Source of the DNA: Terrirhizobium terrae
GTDB lineage: Bacteria > Pseudomonadota > Alphaproteobacteria > Rhizobiales > Rhizobiaceae
DNA length: 64,000 nucleotides
NCBI RefSeq assembly: GCF_030323265.1
Contig: NZ_CP104992.1
Location: forward strand, 1,711,501-1,775,500
Reading direction: 5' to 3'
The notes below the pieces were generated by a model. The model was not told the DNA's origin and did no database searches. It saw only the letters and a list, made by a program, of their open reading frames with translations. Made by a program: the position numbers and the translations under genes. Every line of letters begins with the position of its first letter. Position 1 is the stretch's first letter. Shown here in pieces: positions 31,518-40,565 of this stretch.

Positions 31518-32129
31518 ATGAGTATTGTGAAGCGCTTTCCTGTTGGTCTTTACTCCGGCGTGCTGTTGCTTCACGTGACCACGGCAACCGCAGTCTTTGC
31601 CCAGGAACCCAGTGCCGATCAATCGGTCTTCGGTTTCGGTGGCGCCATGGTCGATGGCGACATGGCGGAGGCGGCCAATCCTTTCGGCGTCGGCTACGAG
31701 AACCATCCGATCTTCGGTATCGGCTACCAGTTCTTCCCTTACAGCGTCGGTGATTTCAAGTTTGGCCTCGAAGCCGGTCTCGCCGGTCGATTCCACGGCA
31801 ACACCAATGCCGAGATATGGGGCGGCGTGGTCGGCAGATATGAGGGCATCGAGATCGCCAACACGATCCGCATCATTCCCTCCTTCACCTTCGGCATCAG
31901 CCACGTCACCGAGACAATGGACGGCCGCGAGAAGAAGAACGAGCAGGAGCGCGACGGCGATGCCAGCACGCTCTTCTATCTCGGTCCCGAACTGAGCTTC
32001 AGCTCGGTTTCGCGCCCGGAACTGGAAGTCTTCTGGCGCCTGCACCACCGCTCCGGCGCCTGGGGCACGCTCGGCGACATGCATGGCGGATCGAACGCCA
32101 ACGTCATCGGCATTCGCTACAACTTCTAA
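31518..32129 (+). CDS. PagL-like lipid A 3-O-deacylase (acyloxyacyl hydrolase family)
   Basis: An outer-membrane beta-barrel enzyme removing an acyl chain from lipid A. The 203-residue protein has a signal peptide ending VFA-Q, alternating beta strands, and near the end EVFWRLHHRSGAWG, which holds the His-x-Ser catalytic pair (H-R-S) of PagL, followed by GSNANVIGIRYNF with the terminal aromatic of outer-membrane barrels. ATG 31518 has CGGAG six bases upstream; an upstream GTG 31500 is less likely. It stands alone, convergent with the LysE gene. Confidence 0.75.
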   Translation: MSIVKRFPVGLYSGVLLLHVTTATAVFAQEPSADQSVFGFGGAMVDGDMAEAANPFGVGYENHPIFGIGYQFFPYSVGDFKFGLEAGLAGRFHGNTNAEIWGGVVGRYEGIEIANTIRIIPSFTFGISHVTETMDGREKKNEQERDGDASTLFYLGPELSFSSVSRPELEVFWRLHHRSGAWGTLGDMHGGSNANVIGIRYNF

Positions 32130-32137
32130 AGCTGGAT

Positions 32138-32749
32138 TTATCGCGCCGCGATTGCCGCGGCAGCACCCGCCATGGTGCCGGCGGAAATCCGGTTGGCCAT
32201 CCTCACCGCACGCGGGCTTTTCAGGAATTGCCGCGCCTTGGCCGCAAGCGTCATCCAGACGATGTCGACGGCGGCAAGCACGATGAGCATCGCGGCGATC
32301 AGTTCCAGCCAGCCAGTCAGCGTCACGCCGTTGAGATCGATGATCGACGGCAGCAGCGCCACATAGAACATCATGATCTTCGGATTGCCGAGCGTCACCG
32401 TCAGGCCGGCGAAGAACATTTTTACCGCTGATCGGCTCTCCGGCAGGTCGCCGTCGGTGCCGCCCGGCTCGGCGAACCACATCTTCCAGGCGAGATAGAG
32501 CAGATAGGCGACGCCTGCCCACTTGATGGCAACGAAGATGACATGGAAGCTTTCTGCAATCGCCGAAAGACCGGCGACGGCAAACGAAAGCCAAACGGCC
32601 TCGCCCACCCACATTGCGAGAACGAAAGGCATCACGTCACGATAGCCCTTGGACAAAACGCGTGAGACGAGCGCGGCGATGCTGGGACCGGGCGATCCGG
32701 CCGCCACGAAAAGTGCTGCGGCGAATACCAGTACGGATGTCAACGTCAC
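32138..32749 (-). CDS. LysE family amino acid exporter
   Basis: A 203-residue membrane protein of the LysE/RhtB superfamily, which exports amino acids and derivatives. It starts VTLTSVLVFAAALFVAAGSPGPSI with the family PGP motif, has about six membrane segments and the conserved GNPKIMMFY. GTG 32749 lies six bases after GGGAGG; longer starts to 32830 read through a repeat and are rejected. A second LysE-type gene lies at 48029. Confidence 0.88.
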   Translation of the reverse strand: MTLTSVLVFAAALFVAAGSPGPSIAALVSRVLSKGYRDVMPFVLAMWVGEAVWLSFAVAGLSAIAESFHVIFVAIKWAGVAYLLYLAWKMWFAEPGGTDGDLPESRSAVKMFFAGLTVTLGNPKIMMFYVALLPSIIDLNGVTLTGWLELIAAMLIVLAAVDIVWMTLAAKARQFLKSPRAVRMANRISAGTMAGAAAAIAAR

Positions 32750-32798
32750 CGGAACCTCCCGTTCCTCTTTGCGGCCCGCGCTCTCCGCAGGTCTCGCT

Positions 32799-32846
32799 AC
32801 CCCCTCTGGCCTGCCGGCCATCTCCCCCACAAGGGGAGAACACTTG
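32799..32846 (+). repeat. RIME-type palindromic repeat, copy C
   Basis: CCCCCTCTGGCCTGCCGGCC then ATCTCCCCCACAAGGGGAGA, the same core as copies A and B. It sits in the 213-bp gap upstream of the LysE gene. Confidence 0.75.
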
Positions 32847-32891
32847 TGGCTCCCGCTCGGTCAACCACACCTCGGCGGTCCGGCCAGGTTA

Positions 32892-32925
32892 AGCCCCTCC
32901 CCTTGTGGGGAGGGGACTTGCCAAC
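32892..32925. repeat. RIME-type half repeat, copy D
   Basis: AAGCCCCTCCCCTTGTGGGGAGGGGACTT is a near-perfect palindrome (CCCCTCCCC/GGGGAGGGG) that matches the second half of the RIME core. It lies 46 bp after copy C in the same gap. Confidence 0.6.
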
Positions 32926-32962
32926 GCGGCCTGATATAATTCCGACCGTTGAAATGTAAAAC

Positions 32963-33286
32963 TCAGAACGGCAGCTTCATGCCGGGCGGAATCGGCAGGC
33001 CGGCGGTGAGCTCCTTGGTCTTTTCGGCGGTGATCTGTTCGGCCCGGTCCTTGGCCGACTTGTGGGCGGCGACGATCAGGTCTTCGAGGATCTCGACATC
33101 GTCTTCCTTGAACAGCGACGGATCGAGCTTCAGGCCGAGCATCTCGCCCTTGCCGTTCAGCTTGACGGTCACGAGGCCGCCGCCGGCCGTGCCTTCGACT
33201 TCGAGAGCGGCGATCTCCGCCTGCATCGTCTCCATCTTGGCCTGCATTTCCTTGACCTTGCCCATCATGCCCATGATGTCGCGCAT
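32963..33286 (-). CDS. YbaB/EbfC family nucleoid-associated protein
   Basis: A small dimeric DNA-binding protein, 107 residues, with the family coiled-coil start ([19 protein letters not shown]), the core [20 protein letters not shown], and the end [12 protein letters not shown]. It lies 21 bp after dnaX, the normal dnaX-ybaB pairing. Confidence 0.95.
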   Translation of the reverse strand: MRDIMGMMGKVKEMQAKMETMQAEIAALEVEGTAGGGLVTVKLNGKGEMLGLKLDPSLFKEDDVEILEDLIVAAHKSAKDRAEQITAEKTKELTAGLPIPPGMKLPF

Positions 33287-33307
33287 CGGTATGTCCTCTC
33301 TATTGCC

Positions 33308-35197
33308 TTATATCTCTATGTCGTCGCCGGGCAGGATATCGCCCTCGTCGGATTCCGCGATCGCCGGTGCCGGCGCGTCCTCGGCGTCATTGTCGTCCTC
33401 TTCCGTCGCGCGGATGCGGACGTCGGTGATCTTGGCACCGGGAAACTGCGCCAGGATCGCCATGATATCGGGATCGGAGCGGGCATCGGTCAGCCGCGCC
33501 TCGCGGGCGCTGGCATCGGCCTCCACCAGTGTCGGCTCGCCTTCTTCCTTGCTGAGCGAGACGACCCAGTGAATTCCCGTCCATTCTTTCAGCTTGACGC
33601 CGAGCTCGCCGGGCAGCGTGCCCGGTCCGCCTTCGGTCATGCGGATGTCGAGGCGGCCCACCTCGATCTTCACCAGCCGGACGAAATTGCGCACCAGCGC
33701 CTTCAGCCTCGGATCGCGGTTCTTGGTGCAGAGATCGACGATATCGTGCATGGAGCGCACGGCAACTGTCGGCTCGGGCTTCTCGGCGGCGCGTTGTTCG
33801 ATACGGCCGACCGGCATTTCGCGCGGCGCCGCGTCGGGCACGGCTCTCAGCATCGCAGTCGGCCCGCCGGACGGCATGCGCTGTCCGCCCATCTCGATGC
33901 CGCGGGCGCTGACGGCGCTCGGGCCCTGACCCATCGGCGCGCCGCGTCCGTTGCCGCTGCCGTTCGGCATGCCATTCGGTGCGCCGTCGCCATTGGCGAA
34001 ATCGGCTAGCCTGCGGGCCGCATCTTCCGGCGAGGGAAGCGAAGCGGCATGGGCAAGCCGGATCAGAACCATTTCGGCAGCCCCGGCGGGCCGCGACGAG
34101 GCTTCCGCTTCCGGAATGCCCTTGAGCAGCATCTGCCAGATGCGCGACAGCGCGCTGACCGCAACGTTTTCGGAAAACTCCTGGCCGCGTACCCGCTCTA
34201 CTTCGCTCAGCGAAGGATCGTTGGCGGCGTCGGGAATGAACTTGAAGCGGGTGACGAGATGGGTGAAGTCGGCAAGATCGGTCAGCACCACGACCGGATT
34301 GGCACCGGCCTCGTATTGCGCGGTAAATTCGGAAAGTGCCGCCGTCACGTCGCCCTTTACCACATGCTCGAACAGGTCGACGATGCGGGCGCGGTCGGCA
34401 AGGCCCAGCATGCCGCGCACGGTTTCGGCGAGCACGCTGCCGCCGCCATGGGCAATCGATTGGTCGAGCAGCGACAGGCCGTCACGCGCCGAACCTTCCG
34501 CGGCACGCGCGATCATCGCCAGCGCTTCCGATTCGGCCGGAATGCCCTCCTTTTCCAGAATGGTGGAAAACAGGCCGACGAGGTCGGCGGCGCTGATCCG
34601 GCGCAGGTCGAAGCGCTGGCAGCGGGAGAGGACGGTGATCGGAACCTTGCGGATTTCGGTCGTCGCGAAGATGAATTTCACATGCTCCGGCGGCTCTTCG
34701 AGCGTCTTCAACAGGCCGTTGAAGGCCTGTGTCGAGAGCATGTGCACTTCGTCGATGATATAGACCTTGTAGCGCGCCGAAACCGGGCGGTAGCGCACCT
34801 GCTCGATGATCTCTCTTATATCGTCGATACCGGTATGGGAGGCGGCGTCCATCTCGATCACGTCGACATGGCGACCTTCCATGATCGCCTGGCAATGTTC
34901 GCCGGGGATGCGAAGGTCGATTGTCGGACGGTCGATCTCGGGTGTCTTGTAGTTCAGCGCGCGGGCAAGAATGCGGGCGGTCGTCGTCTTGCCCACCCCG
35001 CGCACGCCGGTCAGCATATAGGCCTGGGCGATACGACCCGTCTCGAACGCGTTTGTCAGCGTGCGGACCATCGGCTCCTGGCCGACCATCAGGTCGGAGA
35101 AATCCTTCGGACGATATTTGCGGGCGAGCACCCGGTAGGCGCTGCCGGCCGAAGCCGACGAGGAAGGAGTGGAGGATGTCGGCCCGCTGTCGCTCAT
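33308..35197 (-). CDS. dnaX: DNA polymerase III subunits gamma/tau
   Basis: The clamp-loader subunit and replisome organiser. ATG 35197 begins MSDSGPTSS; 629 residues. Features: LARKYRPKDFSDL, Walker A GVRGVGKTT, DEVHMLSTQAFNGLLKTLEEPP (Walker B), the sensor SRCQRFDLRRI, and a C-terminal tau part with low-complexity linkers (GNGRGAPMGQG). The zinc module holds only one Cys (GEHCQAIMEGRHVDVIEMD) where E. coli has four, so this DnaX probably does not bind zinc there; to my memory this is usual in Rhizobiales. It is followed by ybaB. Confidence 0.96.
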   Translation of the reverse strand: MSDSGPTSSTPSSSASAGSAYRVLARKYRPKDFSDLMVGQEPMVRTLTNAFETGRIAQAYMLTGVRGVGKTTTARILARALNYKTPEIDRPTIDLRIPGEHCQAIMEGRHVDVIEMDAASHTGIDDIREIIEQVRYRPVSARYKVYIIDEVHMLSTQAFNGLLKTLEEPPEHVKFIFATTEIRKVPITVLSRCQRFDLRRISAADLVGLFSTILEKEGIPAESEALAMIARAAEGSARDGLSLLDQSIAHGGGSVLAETVRGMLGLADRARIVDLFEHVVKGDVTAALSEFTAQYEAGANPVVVLTDLADFTHLVTRFKFIPDAANDPSLSEVERVRGQEFSENVAVSALSRIWQMLLKGIPEAEASSRPAGAAEMVLIRLAHAASLPSPEDAARRLADFANGDGAPNGMPNGSGNGRGAPMGQGPSAVSARGIEMGGQRMPSGGPTAMLRAVPDAAPREMPVGRIEQRAAEKPEPTVAVRSMHDIVDLCTKNRDPRLKALVRNFVRLVKIEVGRLDIRMTEGGPGTLPGELGVKLKEWTGIHWVVSLSKEEGEPTLVEADASAREARLTDARSDPDIMAILAQFPGAKITDVRIRATEEDDNDAEDAPAPAIAESDEGDILPGDDIEI

Positions 35198-35291
35198 AAG
35201 GTCCTGACTATAGGCCGTCCGGCCGCCTGTACGGGCCATTCCGGCGGCCGAGGCGATCTTGACCGGTCCGGGTGTTGACCAAGATGAGAAG

Positions 35292-35392
35292 GTGGGAGGC
35301 TGGCACGGCGACCCGTGCCTGGCTCGTTAGGGCTGCTTCCTTCCGGACCTGACCCGGTTGGCGAGTGGCTCGTCCACCACCAACCTCCCGCC
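35292..35392 (-). ncRNA. ffs: signal recognition particle RNA (4.5S type)
   Basis: On the minus strand the conserved SRP core GGTCAGGTCCGGAAGGAAGCAGCC (at 35331-35354 on the plus strand as its complement) lies in a rod whose ends GGCGGGAGGTTGG and CCAGCCTCCCACC pair. Length is about 100 bases, the small bacterial form. Ends are estimated from pairing. It sits between dnaX and the HIT gene, both reading away from it. Confidence 0.93.
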
Positions 35393-35487
35393 GCACATAT
35401 CGGCAATAATGCTTCCAAATGCAAGCCAACACTGTAAAAAACTATCATTAGAAAAATGACAGCAAACGAAAATGCCGGGAGGAACAC

Positions 35488-35898
35488 TTGAGTGAATTTG
35501 AAATGGACGCCCGGCTCGCCAGGGATACCGAACTGGTGGCAAGCCTTGGCCTCTGCCAGCTTCGGATCATGAAGGACGCCCGCTGGCCCTGGTTCATGCT
35601 GGTGCCGCAGCGCAATGCCGTGAGCGAGGTCTTCGAGCTGAAGCCGCTCGACCAGGCGCTTTTGACCTTCGAGACCAACATGGTCGCCGAGGCGCTCAAG
35701 AAGACGACGGGTGCGGAAAAGATCAACGTCGCCGCCATCGGCAACATCGTCCGTCAGTTGCATGTACATATCGTCGCCCGCTCCGAAGGCGATCCGAACT
35801 GGCCCGGACCGATCTGGGGCTTCGGCCAGTCCGAAGCCTATGACGACGCGCAAAAGCAGGCCCTCATCAACCGGCTGACGGAAAATCTAGCATCATGA
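35488..35898 (+). CDS. HIT family protein
   Basis: A 136-residue nucleotide hydrolase/transferase of the histidine-triad superfamily; the triad is QLHVHIVAR near residue 90. The TTG start follows GGGAGGAAC. The stop overlaps the nudC start (ATGA), so the pair is co-translated, a nucleotide-hydrolase operon. Confidence 0.9.
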   Translation: MSEFEMDARLARDTELVASLGLCQLRIMKDARWPWFMLVPQRNAVSEVFELKPLDQALLTFETNMVAEALKKTTGAEKINVAAIGNIVRQLHVHIVARSEGDPNWPGPIWGFGQSEAYDDAQKQALINRLTENLAS

Positions 35899-36854
35899 CA
35901 AAAGACCTTTTCGCATCGGATGTGCCCCATCCGGAACCGAGCAGCCTGACCGCATTCGCCGGCAACATGCTCGATCGGCGGGCCGAATACCGGGCAGATG
36001 ACTGCGTCGAGAAGGCGCTCGCGGTGGAAGGCACCCATATCCTCGCCTTTGCCGGTGCAAAGCTCATCCTCAAGCATGACGGCCAGATCCTCGATCCACT
36101 GTTTGCGGCCTACGAACTGGCCGAGCTGCAGCCGGATTTCGACAATGCGGTGCTCCTCGGCTACCGCGACAATGGCGAACCACGGATCGCCGTGCCGGTC
36201 ATAGTCCCGGCCGAGGAATTGGCGAGCCACTACAAGCCGACCGATGCCCGCGCGCTCTACCGCGAGGCTCTGATCGATGCCGAGCTGCAGGGCGAGGTGG
36301 CGCAGGCCGTTTCGCTCCTGACCTGGAACGCCGCCAACCGCTTCTGCGGCAAGTGCGGCTCAACGACGGAAATGCATATCGGCGGCTACAAGCGCGTCTG
36401 CACGAAGTGCCAGCACATGATGTTTCCGCGCACCGATCCGGTGGTGATCATGCTGACGGTGGATGTCGAAACCGACCGCTGCCTGCTCGGCCGCAGCCAT
36501 CATTTCCAGGAGGGCATGTATTCCTGCCTTGCCGGCTTCGTCGAGCCTGGCGAAACGATCGAAAGTGCGGTCCGCCGCGAGACGGTCGAGGAATCCGGCA
36601 TCGAGATCGGCCGGGTGCGCTATCACGCGTCCCAGCCGTGGCCGATGCCCCATTCGCTAATGATCGGCTGCTATTCGGAAGCGACATCGACCGAGATCAC
36701 CATCGACCCCCAGGAAATGTCCGATGTCCGCTGGTTTTCCCGCGACGAGGTCCGCGCCATGCTGGACGCCGGCCCGGAGGTAAAACCGTTCGGCCCGGCC
36801 AAGGGCGCGATCGCCTATAGGCTGATGAGGGATTGGCTGGATTGGCAGCGCTGA
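35895..36854 (+). CDS. nudC: NAD+ diphosphatase / NAD-cap decapping hydrolase
   Basis: A Nudix enzyme splitting NAD(H) and removing NAD caps from RNA. 319 residues: N-terminal domain, the zinc ribbon FCGKCGS...VCTKCQHMMFPRTDP, the Nudix box GFVEPGETIESAVRRETVEESG, and the NudC tag SQPWPMPHSLMI that recognises nicotinamide. The start overlaps the HIT gene. Confidence 0.95.
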   Translation: MTKDLFASDVPHPEPSSLTAFAGNMLDRRAEYRADDCVEKALAVEGTHILAFAGAKLILKHDGQILDPLFAAYELAELQPDFDNAVLLGYRDNGEPRIAVPVIVPAEELASHYKPTDARALYREALIDAELQGEVAQAVSLLTWNAANRFCGKCGSTTEMHIGGYKRVCTKCQHMMFPRTDPVVIMLTVDVETDRCLLGRSHHFQEGMYSCLAGFVEPGETIESAVRRETVEESGIEIGRVRYHASQPWPMPHSLMIGCYSEATSTEITIDPQEMSDVRWFSRDEVRAMLDAGPEVKPFGPAKGAIAYRLMRDWLDWQR

Positions 36855-36872
36855 GCGCTGCCAGATCTGCAT

Positions 36873-37736
36873 TTAGCCGTTCTGCAGCGTCCCGCGCATC
36901 GGATGGCCCTTGTAGCTGCCGAGGATACGGACCTTTTCGGAGAAGAAGCGCAGTTCCTCCAGCGCCCGGCGCACCGGCGCGTCGTCGGGATGGCCTTCGA
37001 TATCGGCATAGAACTGCGTCGCGATGAACTTGCCGCCGAGCTGGTAGCTTTCGAGCTTGGTCATGTTGATGCCGTTGGTCGCAAAGCCGCCCATCGCCTT
37101 GTAGAGCGCGGCGGGAATGTTGCGGACGTTGAACACGAAGGTCGTGACGATGACGTCGTCGGGATTGTTCCGCTGCACCCATTTCTCGTCGCGCGACAGC
37201 ACGACGAAACGGGTCACGTTGTTTTCCGTGTCCTCGACATTCTCGGCCAGGATGTCGAGCTTGTAGAGATCGGCGGCAAGGCGCGGCGCAAGCGCCGCCA
37301 TCGAGCGGTCGCCCTTTTCCGCCACCATCTTGGCCGCCCCCGCCGTATCGCCGGCAACGACTGCCTTCCAGCCGTTCGAACGAATGATCTTGCGGCACTG
37401 GCCGAGCGCGTGGATGTGGCTGTGCACGGTGCGGATCTCGTCATGGGTGACGCCCGGCAGCACCATCAGCTGGAAACGGATCGGCATGAAATATTCGCCG
37501 ATGATGTGCAGCCGCGATTCCGGCAGCAGGTAGTGAATGTCGGCGACACGGCCCGCGATCGTGTTCTCGATCGGGATCATCGCCAGGTCTGCTTCGCCGC
37601 TTTCCAGCGCCTGGAAGGCGTCCTCGAAGGTCGGGCAGGGCAGGGGCTCCATGTCCGGAAACATGTCGCGGCACGCCATGTCGGAATTTGCACCATAGTC
37701 GCCCTGGAAAGCGATGCGATTGGTCAGCGTGGTCAT
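36873..37736 (-). CDS. pheA: prephenate dehydratase (monofunctional)
   Basis: Converts prephenate to phenylpyruvate in phenylalanine synthesis. The 287 residues hold the dehydratase domain (FQGDYGANSDMAC; IPIENTIAGRV; HSHIHALGQC; NNVTRFVVLSR with the catalytic TRF) and a C-terminal ACT domain with the regulatory motif NMTKLESYQ. No chorismate mutase domain is fused. kdsB follows upstream 11 bp away on the same strand, so they share an operon. Confidence 0.96.
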   Translation of the reverse strand: MTTLTNRIAFQGDYGANSDMACRDMFPDMEPLPCPTFEDAFQALESGEADLAMIPIENTIAGRVADIHYLLPESRLHIIGEYFMPIRFQLMVLPGVTHDEIRTVHSHIHALGQCRKIIRSNGWKAVVAGDTAGAAKMVAEKGDRSMAALAPRLAADLYKLDILAENVEDTENNVTRFVVLSRDEKWVQRNNPDDVIVTTFVFNVRNIPAALYKAMGGFATNGINMTKLESYQLGGKFIATQFYADIEGHPDDAPVRRALEELRFFSEKVRILGSYKGHPMRGTLQNG

Positions 37737-37747
37737 GGAACTACCTG

Positions 37748-38506
37748 TTACGACTGGCGTGAAGAAAGGATGGCGCGGGCCTTTTCAAGATCGGCCGGCG
37801 TGTCGACGCCGAGCGGCACCGAATTGACGATCTCCGCGTCGATCCGCATGCCCGCCTCAAGCGCTCTCAACTGCTCGAGGCTTTCGCGCCTTTCGAGCAC
37901 GGAAGGACCGAGCGTGACGAATTTTTCGAGCGCCGCGCGGCGATAGGCGTAAAGACCGATATGATGATAGAGCGGGCCGTTGCCGTAAGGCGCGGTGGCG
38001 CGGGTGAAATAGAGCGCCTTCAGGCGCGTGTCGGACATCGGCGAACCGACGATCTTGACCACATTCGGATTGGTCTTCTCGTGCTCGTCGGTGATCTCGA
38101 CGGTCAGCGTGGCGATGTCGGTCGAGGCGCTGTCGAGAAGCGGGCGCAGCGACGCGCGAACCGCCTCGGGCTCGATCGTCGGCAGGTCGCCCTGGACGTT
38201 GATCACATACTCCGCCTTCGCGTCAGGGTCGGCCTTGGTCAGCGCCTCGAAAATGCGGTCGGAGCCGGACTGGTGGTCGACCCGCGTCATGACGACATCG
38301 AAGCCGGCGGCCTCGACGACATCGAAGACCTCTTGATCGTCGACGGCGACGACGACACGGCCGACCTTGGCCTCCTCGGCGCGCTTCGCCACCTGAACGA
38401 TCATCGGCAGGCCGGCAATATCCGCGAGCGGCTTACCGGGCAGGCGGGTCGAGGCCATGCGCGCGGGGATCATCACCAAAGTTTTCTCGAGGGTGGAGGC
38501 AGTCAT
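37748..38506 (-). CDS. kdsB: 3-deoxy-manno-octulosonate cytidylyltransferase
   Basis: Activates KDO to CMP-KDO for lipopolysaccharide core synthesis. 252 residues with [18 protein letters not shown] near the N-terminus, the metal-binding [18 protein letters not shown] and [10 protein letters not shown]; it ends with the conserved [12 protein letters not shown]. First gene of the kdsB-pheA pair; the 158-bp gap to the divergent cytochrome gene holds both promoters. Confidence 0.96.
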   Translation of the reverse strand: MTASTLEKTLVMIPARMASTRLPGKPLADIAGLPMIVQVAKRAEEAKVGRVVVAVDDQEVFDVVEAAGFDVVMTRVDHQSGSDRIFEALTKADPDAKAEYVINVQGDLPTIEPEAVRASLRPLLDSASTDIATLTVEITDEHEKTNPNVVKIVGSPMSDTRLKALYFTRATAPYGNGPLYHHIGLYAYRRAALEKFVTLGPSVLERRESLEQLRALEAGMRIDAEIVNSVPLGVDTPADLEKARAILSSRQS

Positions 38507-38664
38507 CGCAGGCCTTCTATTCCAGCGCGAGCAGTGTCAAAACGTCTCACGCATAGCATTTGGTTACGTGTTGCAAGGACCCTGCAAAAGACATAGCTTT
38601 TGCGCGATTGCAAGATGGTCGCCTGAACCAATGGTTGGTGCGGCGGGTTGGGAGGAGCCCTGGA

Positions 38665-39242
38665 ATGAACCCTTATGTCAACATGACGGTAGGCGCGTTG
38701 CTTGCCACGGTTTTCGTGATGATGTCCGTCTCGATTGCCTCGGAAGGCATTTTTCATTCGCCTGCTCCTGAAAAGGAAGGGTTCGCCATCGTCGCCGCTG
38801 AGGAGCCGGCCGGTGGGGAAGCCGGGGCGGAAGCGGCTCCCGCTGCCGTTCCGGTCGGTCAGCTGATGGCCGGTGCCGATGCCGCGGCCGGCGCAACTGT
38901 CTTCAAGAAGTGTCAAAGCTGTCATTCGATCGAGAAGGAGGGCCCAACAAGGTCGGGCCTGACCTCTGGGGTCTCGTCAACCGTCCGATCGCCACCCATG
39001 AGGGCTTTTCCTATTCCGCCGCCATGAAGGACTTTTCCAAGGGTGGCCAGGAAACCTGGACCTTCGATCACCTGAACCACTTCCTGGCCGGTCCGAAGGC
39101 CTATGTGAAGGGAACGGCGATGGGCTTTGCCGGTATCAAAAACGACAAGGAGCGCGCCAACCTTCTCGCCTATATCCGCGAACAGGCCGACAGCCCGGCT
39201 CCGCTGCCGGATCCGAACGCGCCGGCACCGGCGACGAACTGA
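38665..39242 (+). CDS. membrane-anchored cytochrome c (CycM type), frameshifted
   Basis: A c-type cytochrome carrying electrons between the bc1 complex and an oxidase. N-terminal anchor ([20 protein letters not shown], residues 6-25), an Ala/Glu-rich linker, heme motif CQSCH near residue 85, and the class I fold [19 protein letters not shown], with the axial Met in [10 protein letters not shown]. The frame breaks at 38937-38942: AAGGAGGGCCC needs one more G to read [13 protein letters not shown] 38665 has GGAGGAG upstream. Confidence 0.9.
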
Positions 39243-39266
39243 TTGACGGCCACAAGGCCTGAATGA

Positions 39267-39294
39267 AAACGCCCGGCTTTGCCGGGCGTTTTTC
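39267..39294 (+). terminator. terminator after the cytochrome gene
   Basis: AACGCCCGGC (39269-39278) and GCCGGGCGTT (39281-39290) make a 10-bp stem with a TT loop, followed by TTTCG. An A-rich flank on the left lets it also serve the convergent AEC gene. Confidence 0.88.
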
Positions 39295-39305
39295 GTTTTC
39301 AGTTT

Positions 39306-40250
39306 CTATGTAAATACCCAGGCCCAGAAGCTGACCGAGGCCACGCCGAAGGCGGTGGTGATGCTGATCACCGAGGCGGCAAGGCTCTGGCCGGAGCGGA
39401 AGCGCTGGGCGATCAGCCAGGCATTGATGCCGGTCGGAACGGATGAGGTGAGAACCAGCGCCGCGGCCCAGTCGCGCGGCAGATCAAGCGCCCAGCTCGC
39501 GGCAAAGACGGCGGCGGGCATCAGCAGGAGCTTCAGCACGGTCACGCTCGAGGATAGGCCCAGATCGCCCTTGATCGGATAGCGGGTCAGCGCCATGCCG
39601 ATCGAGACCAGCGCGGCAGGGCTGGCCGAGGCCGCGATCTGGTCGACGACCATGCCGACCGGCGCGTTCATCGTCAGGCCGGAAAGGTTGAAGACGAGGC
39701 CGGCGGTCAGGGCAATGACGAGCGGGTTGCGCAAGAGGTTGGATCCGACCTGCTTCAATACGGCGCCAACCGAGCGCGCCGCCGTACCGTCGACTTTGGC
39801 GGACGCGCCTTCCATCAGGACTGTGCCGACGATCATCATGATCGGCAGGTGGATCGCCAGCAGGATCGAGATTGCAACGAGGCCTTCCTGTCCCACGATG
39901 TGGGAGACGAGCGGCAGGCCGATGAAGACGTTGTTGGCGAAGCTGCCGGACATGCCGGCAATGACGGCGATCTTGGCGTCGCGCTTGAAGATGTGGCGAG
40001 CGACGAGATGCCCGGCCGTCCAGGTGATGGCGACGCCGATGAAATAGGCCGACCACAGGCGAAAGGGCGAAACGCCCTCGAAATGAGCCGTCGCCAGCGT
40101 TCGGAAGATCAGCATCGGAACGGCGATCTTGAACACAAATTCTCCCAGCGCATCGCCCGTCTCCGCTTTCAGCAGGCCGGACTTGGCGGCAAGCCAGCCG
40201 ACGAGAATGAGAATGAAGACGGGAAGGACGTTTGCGAGAACTGTAGACAC
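39306..40250 (-). CDS. AEC family transporter (auxin efflux carrier-like permease)
   Basis: A 314-residue membrane protein with about ten hydrophobic segments (from VLPVFILILVGWLAAKSGLL to FGVASVSFWAWVF). The AEC/BASS-like GxxN features are seen in SFANNVFIGLPL and PTGINAWLIAQRF. Relatives move malonate, malate or other carboxylates; the name 'auxin efflux' is by homology only. It converges with the cytochrome gene and is divergent from adenosine kinase. Confidence 0.88.
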   Translation of the reverse strand: MSTVLANVLPVFILILVGWLAAKSGLLKAETGDALGEFVFKIAVPMLIFRTLATAHFEGVSPFRLWSAYFIGVAITWTAGHLVARHIFKRDAKIAVIAGMSGSFANNVFIGLPLVSHIVGQEGLVAISILLAIHLPIMMIVGTVLMEGASAKVDGTAARSVGAVLKQVGSNLLRNPLVIALTAGLVFNLSGLTMNAPVGMVVDQIAASASPAALVSIGMALTRYPIKGDLGLSSSVTVLKLLLMPAAVFAASWALDLPRDWAAALVLTSSVPTGINAWLIAQRFRSGQSLAASVISITTAFGVASVSFWAWVFT

Positions 40251-40565
40251 GGGGAGACCTTGGGCGAGGGGGTTCCCATGCGTTTAGCGCATAAGTTCCC
40301 TTGCAACAAATGCGCCCTGCGCAACTGTGCCGTGAACTATGTTATTGCGGGGGAGATTTTCTGATAGACACCCGGCGGTCAGCCGCCAGTACATCCGTGA
40401 CAGCCAACCAAACCGGATGGCGGTAGATATATTGGCTTGTCATGACGTCCGCGTGACATCCTACCCCATAAGGTCGCTTTTCTGCGCAATCGATATTTTC
40501 CCTTCCATTGCAAGGAAAACGTCACTACCGATGACGCAATTGCGAAATAAAAGGATGAAGCCTGA
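40251..40565 (+). other. intergenic region upstream of adenosine kinase
   Basis: This 315-bp gap separates divergent genes and must hold both promoters. I see a small palindrome GGCGG-TCA-GCCGCC near 40373-40387 and AAGGATGAAG as the kinase ribosome binding site near 40551. No terminator, ORF or recognised riboswitch was found. Confidence 0.5.

Noticed and set aside
33308..35197. Loss of zinc cysteines in DnaX as a defect
   Set aside because: The reduced zinc module appears usual in rhizobial DnaX and the other motifs are intact, so it is family variation.
40251..40565. A riboswitch upstream of adenosine kinase
   Set aside because: Only a short palindrome is present; no SAM, SAH or purine riboswitch core was recognised.
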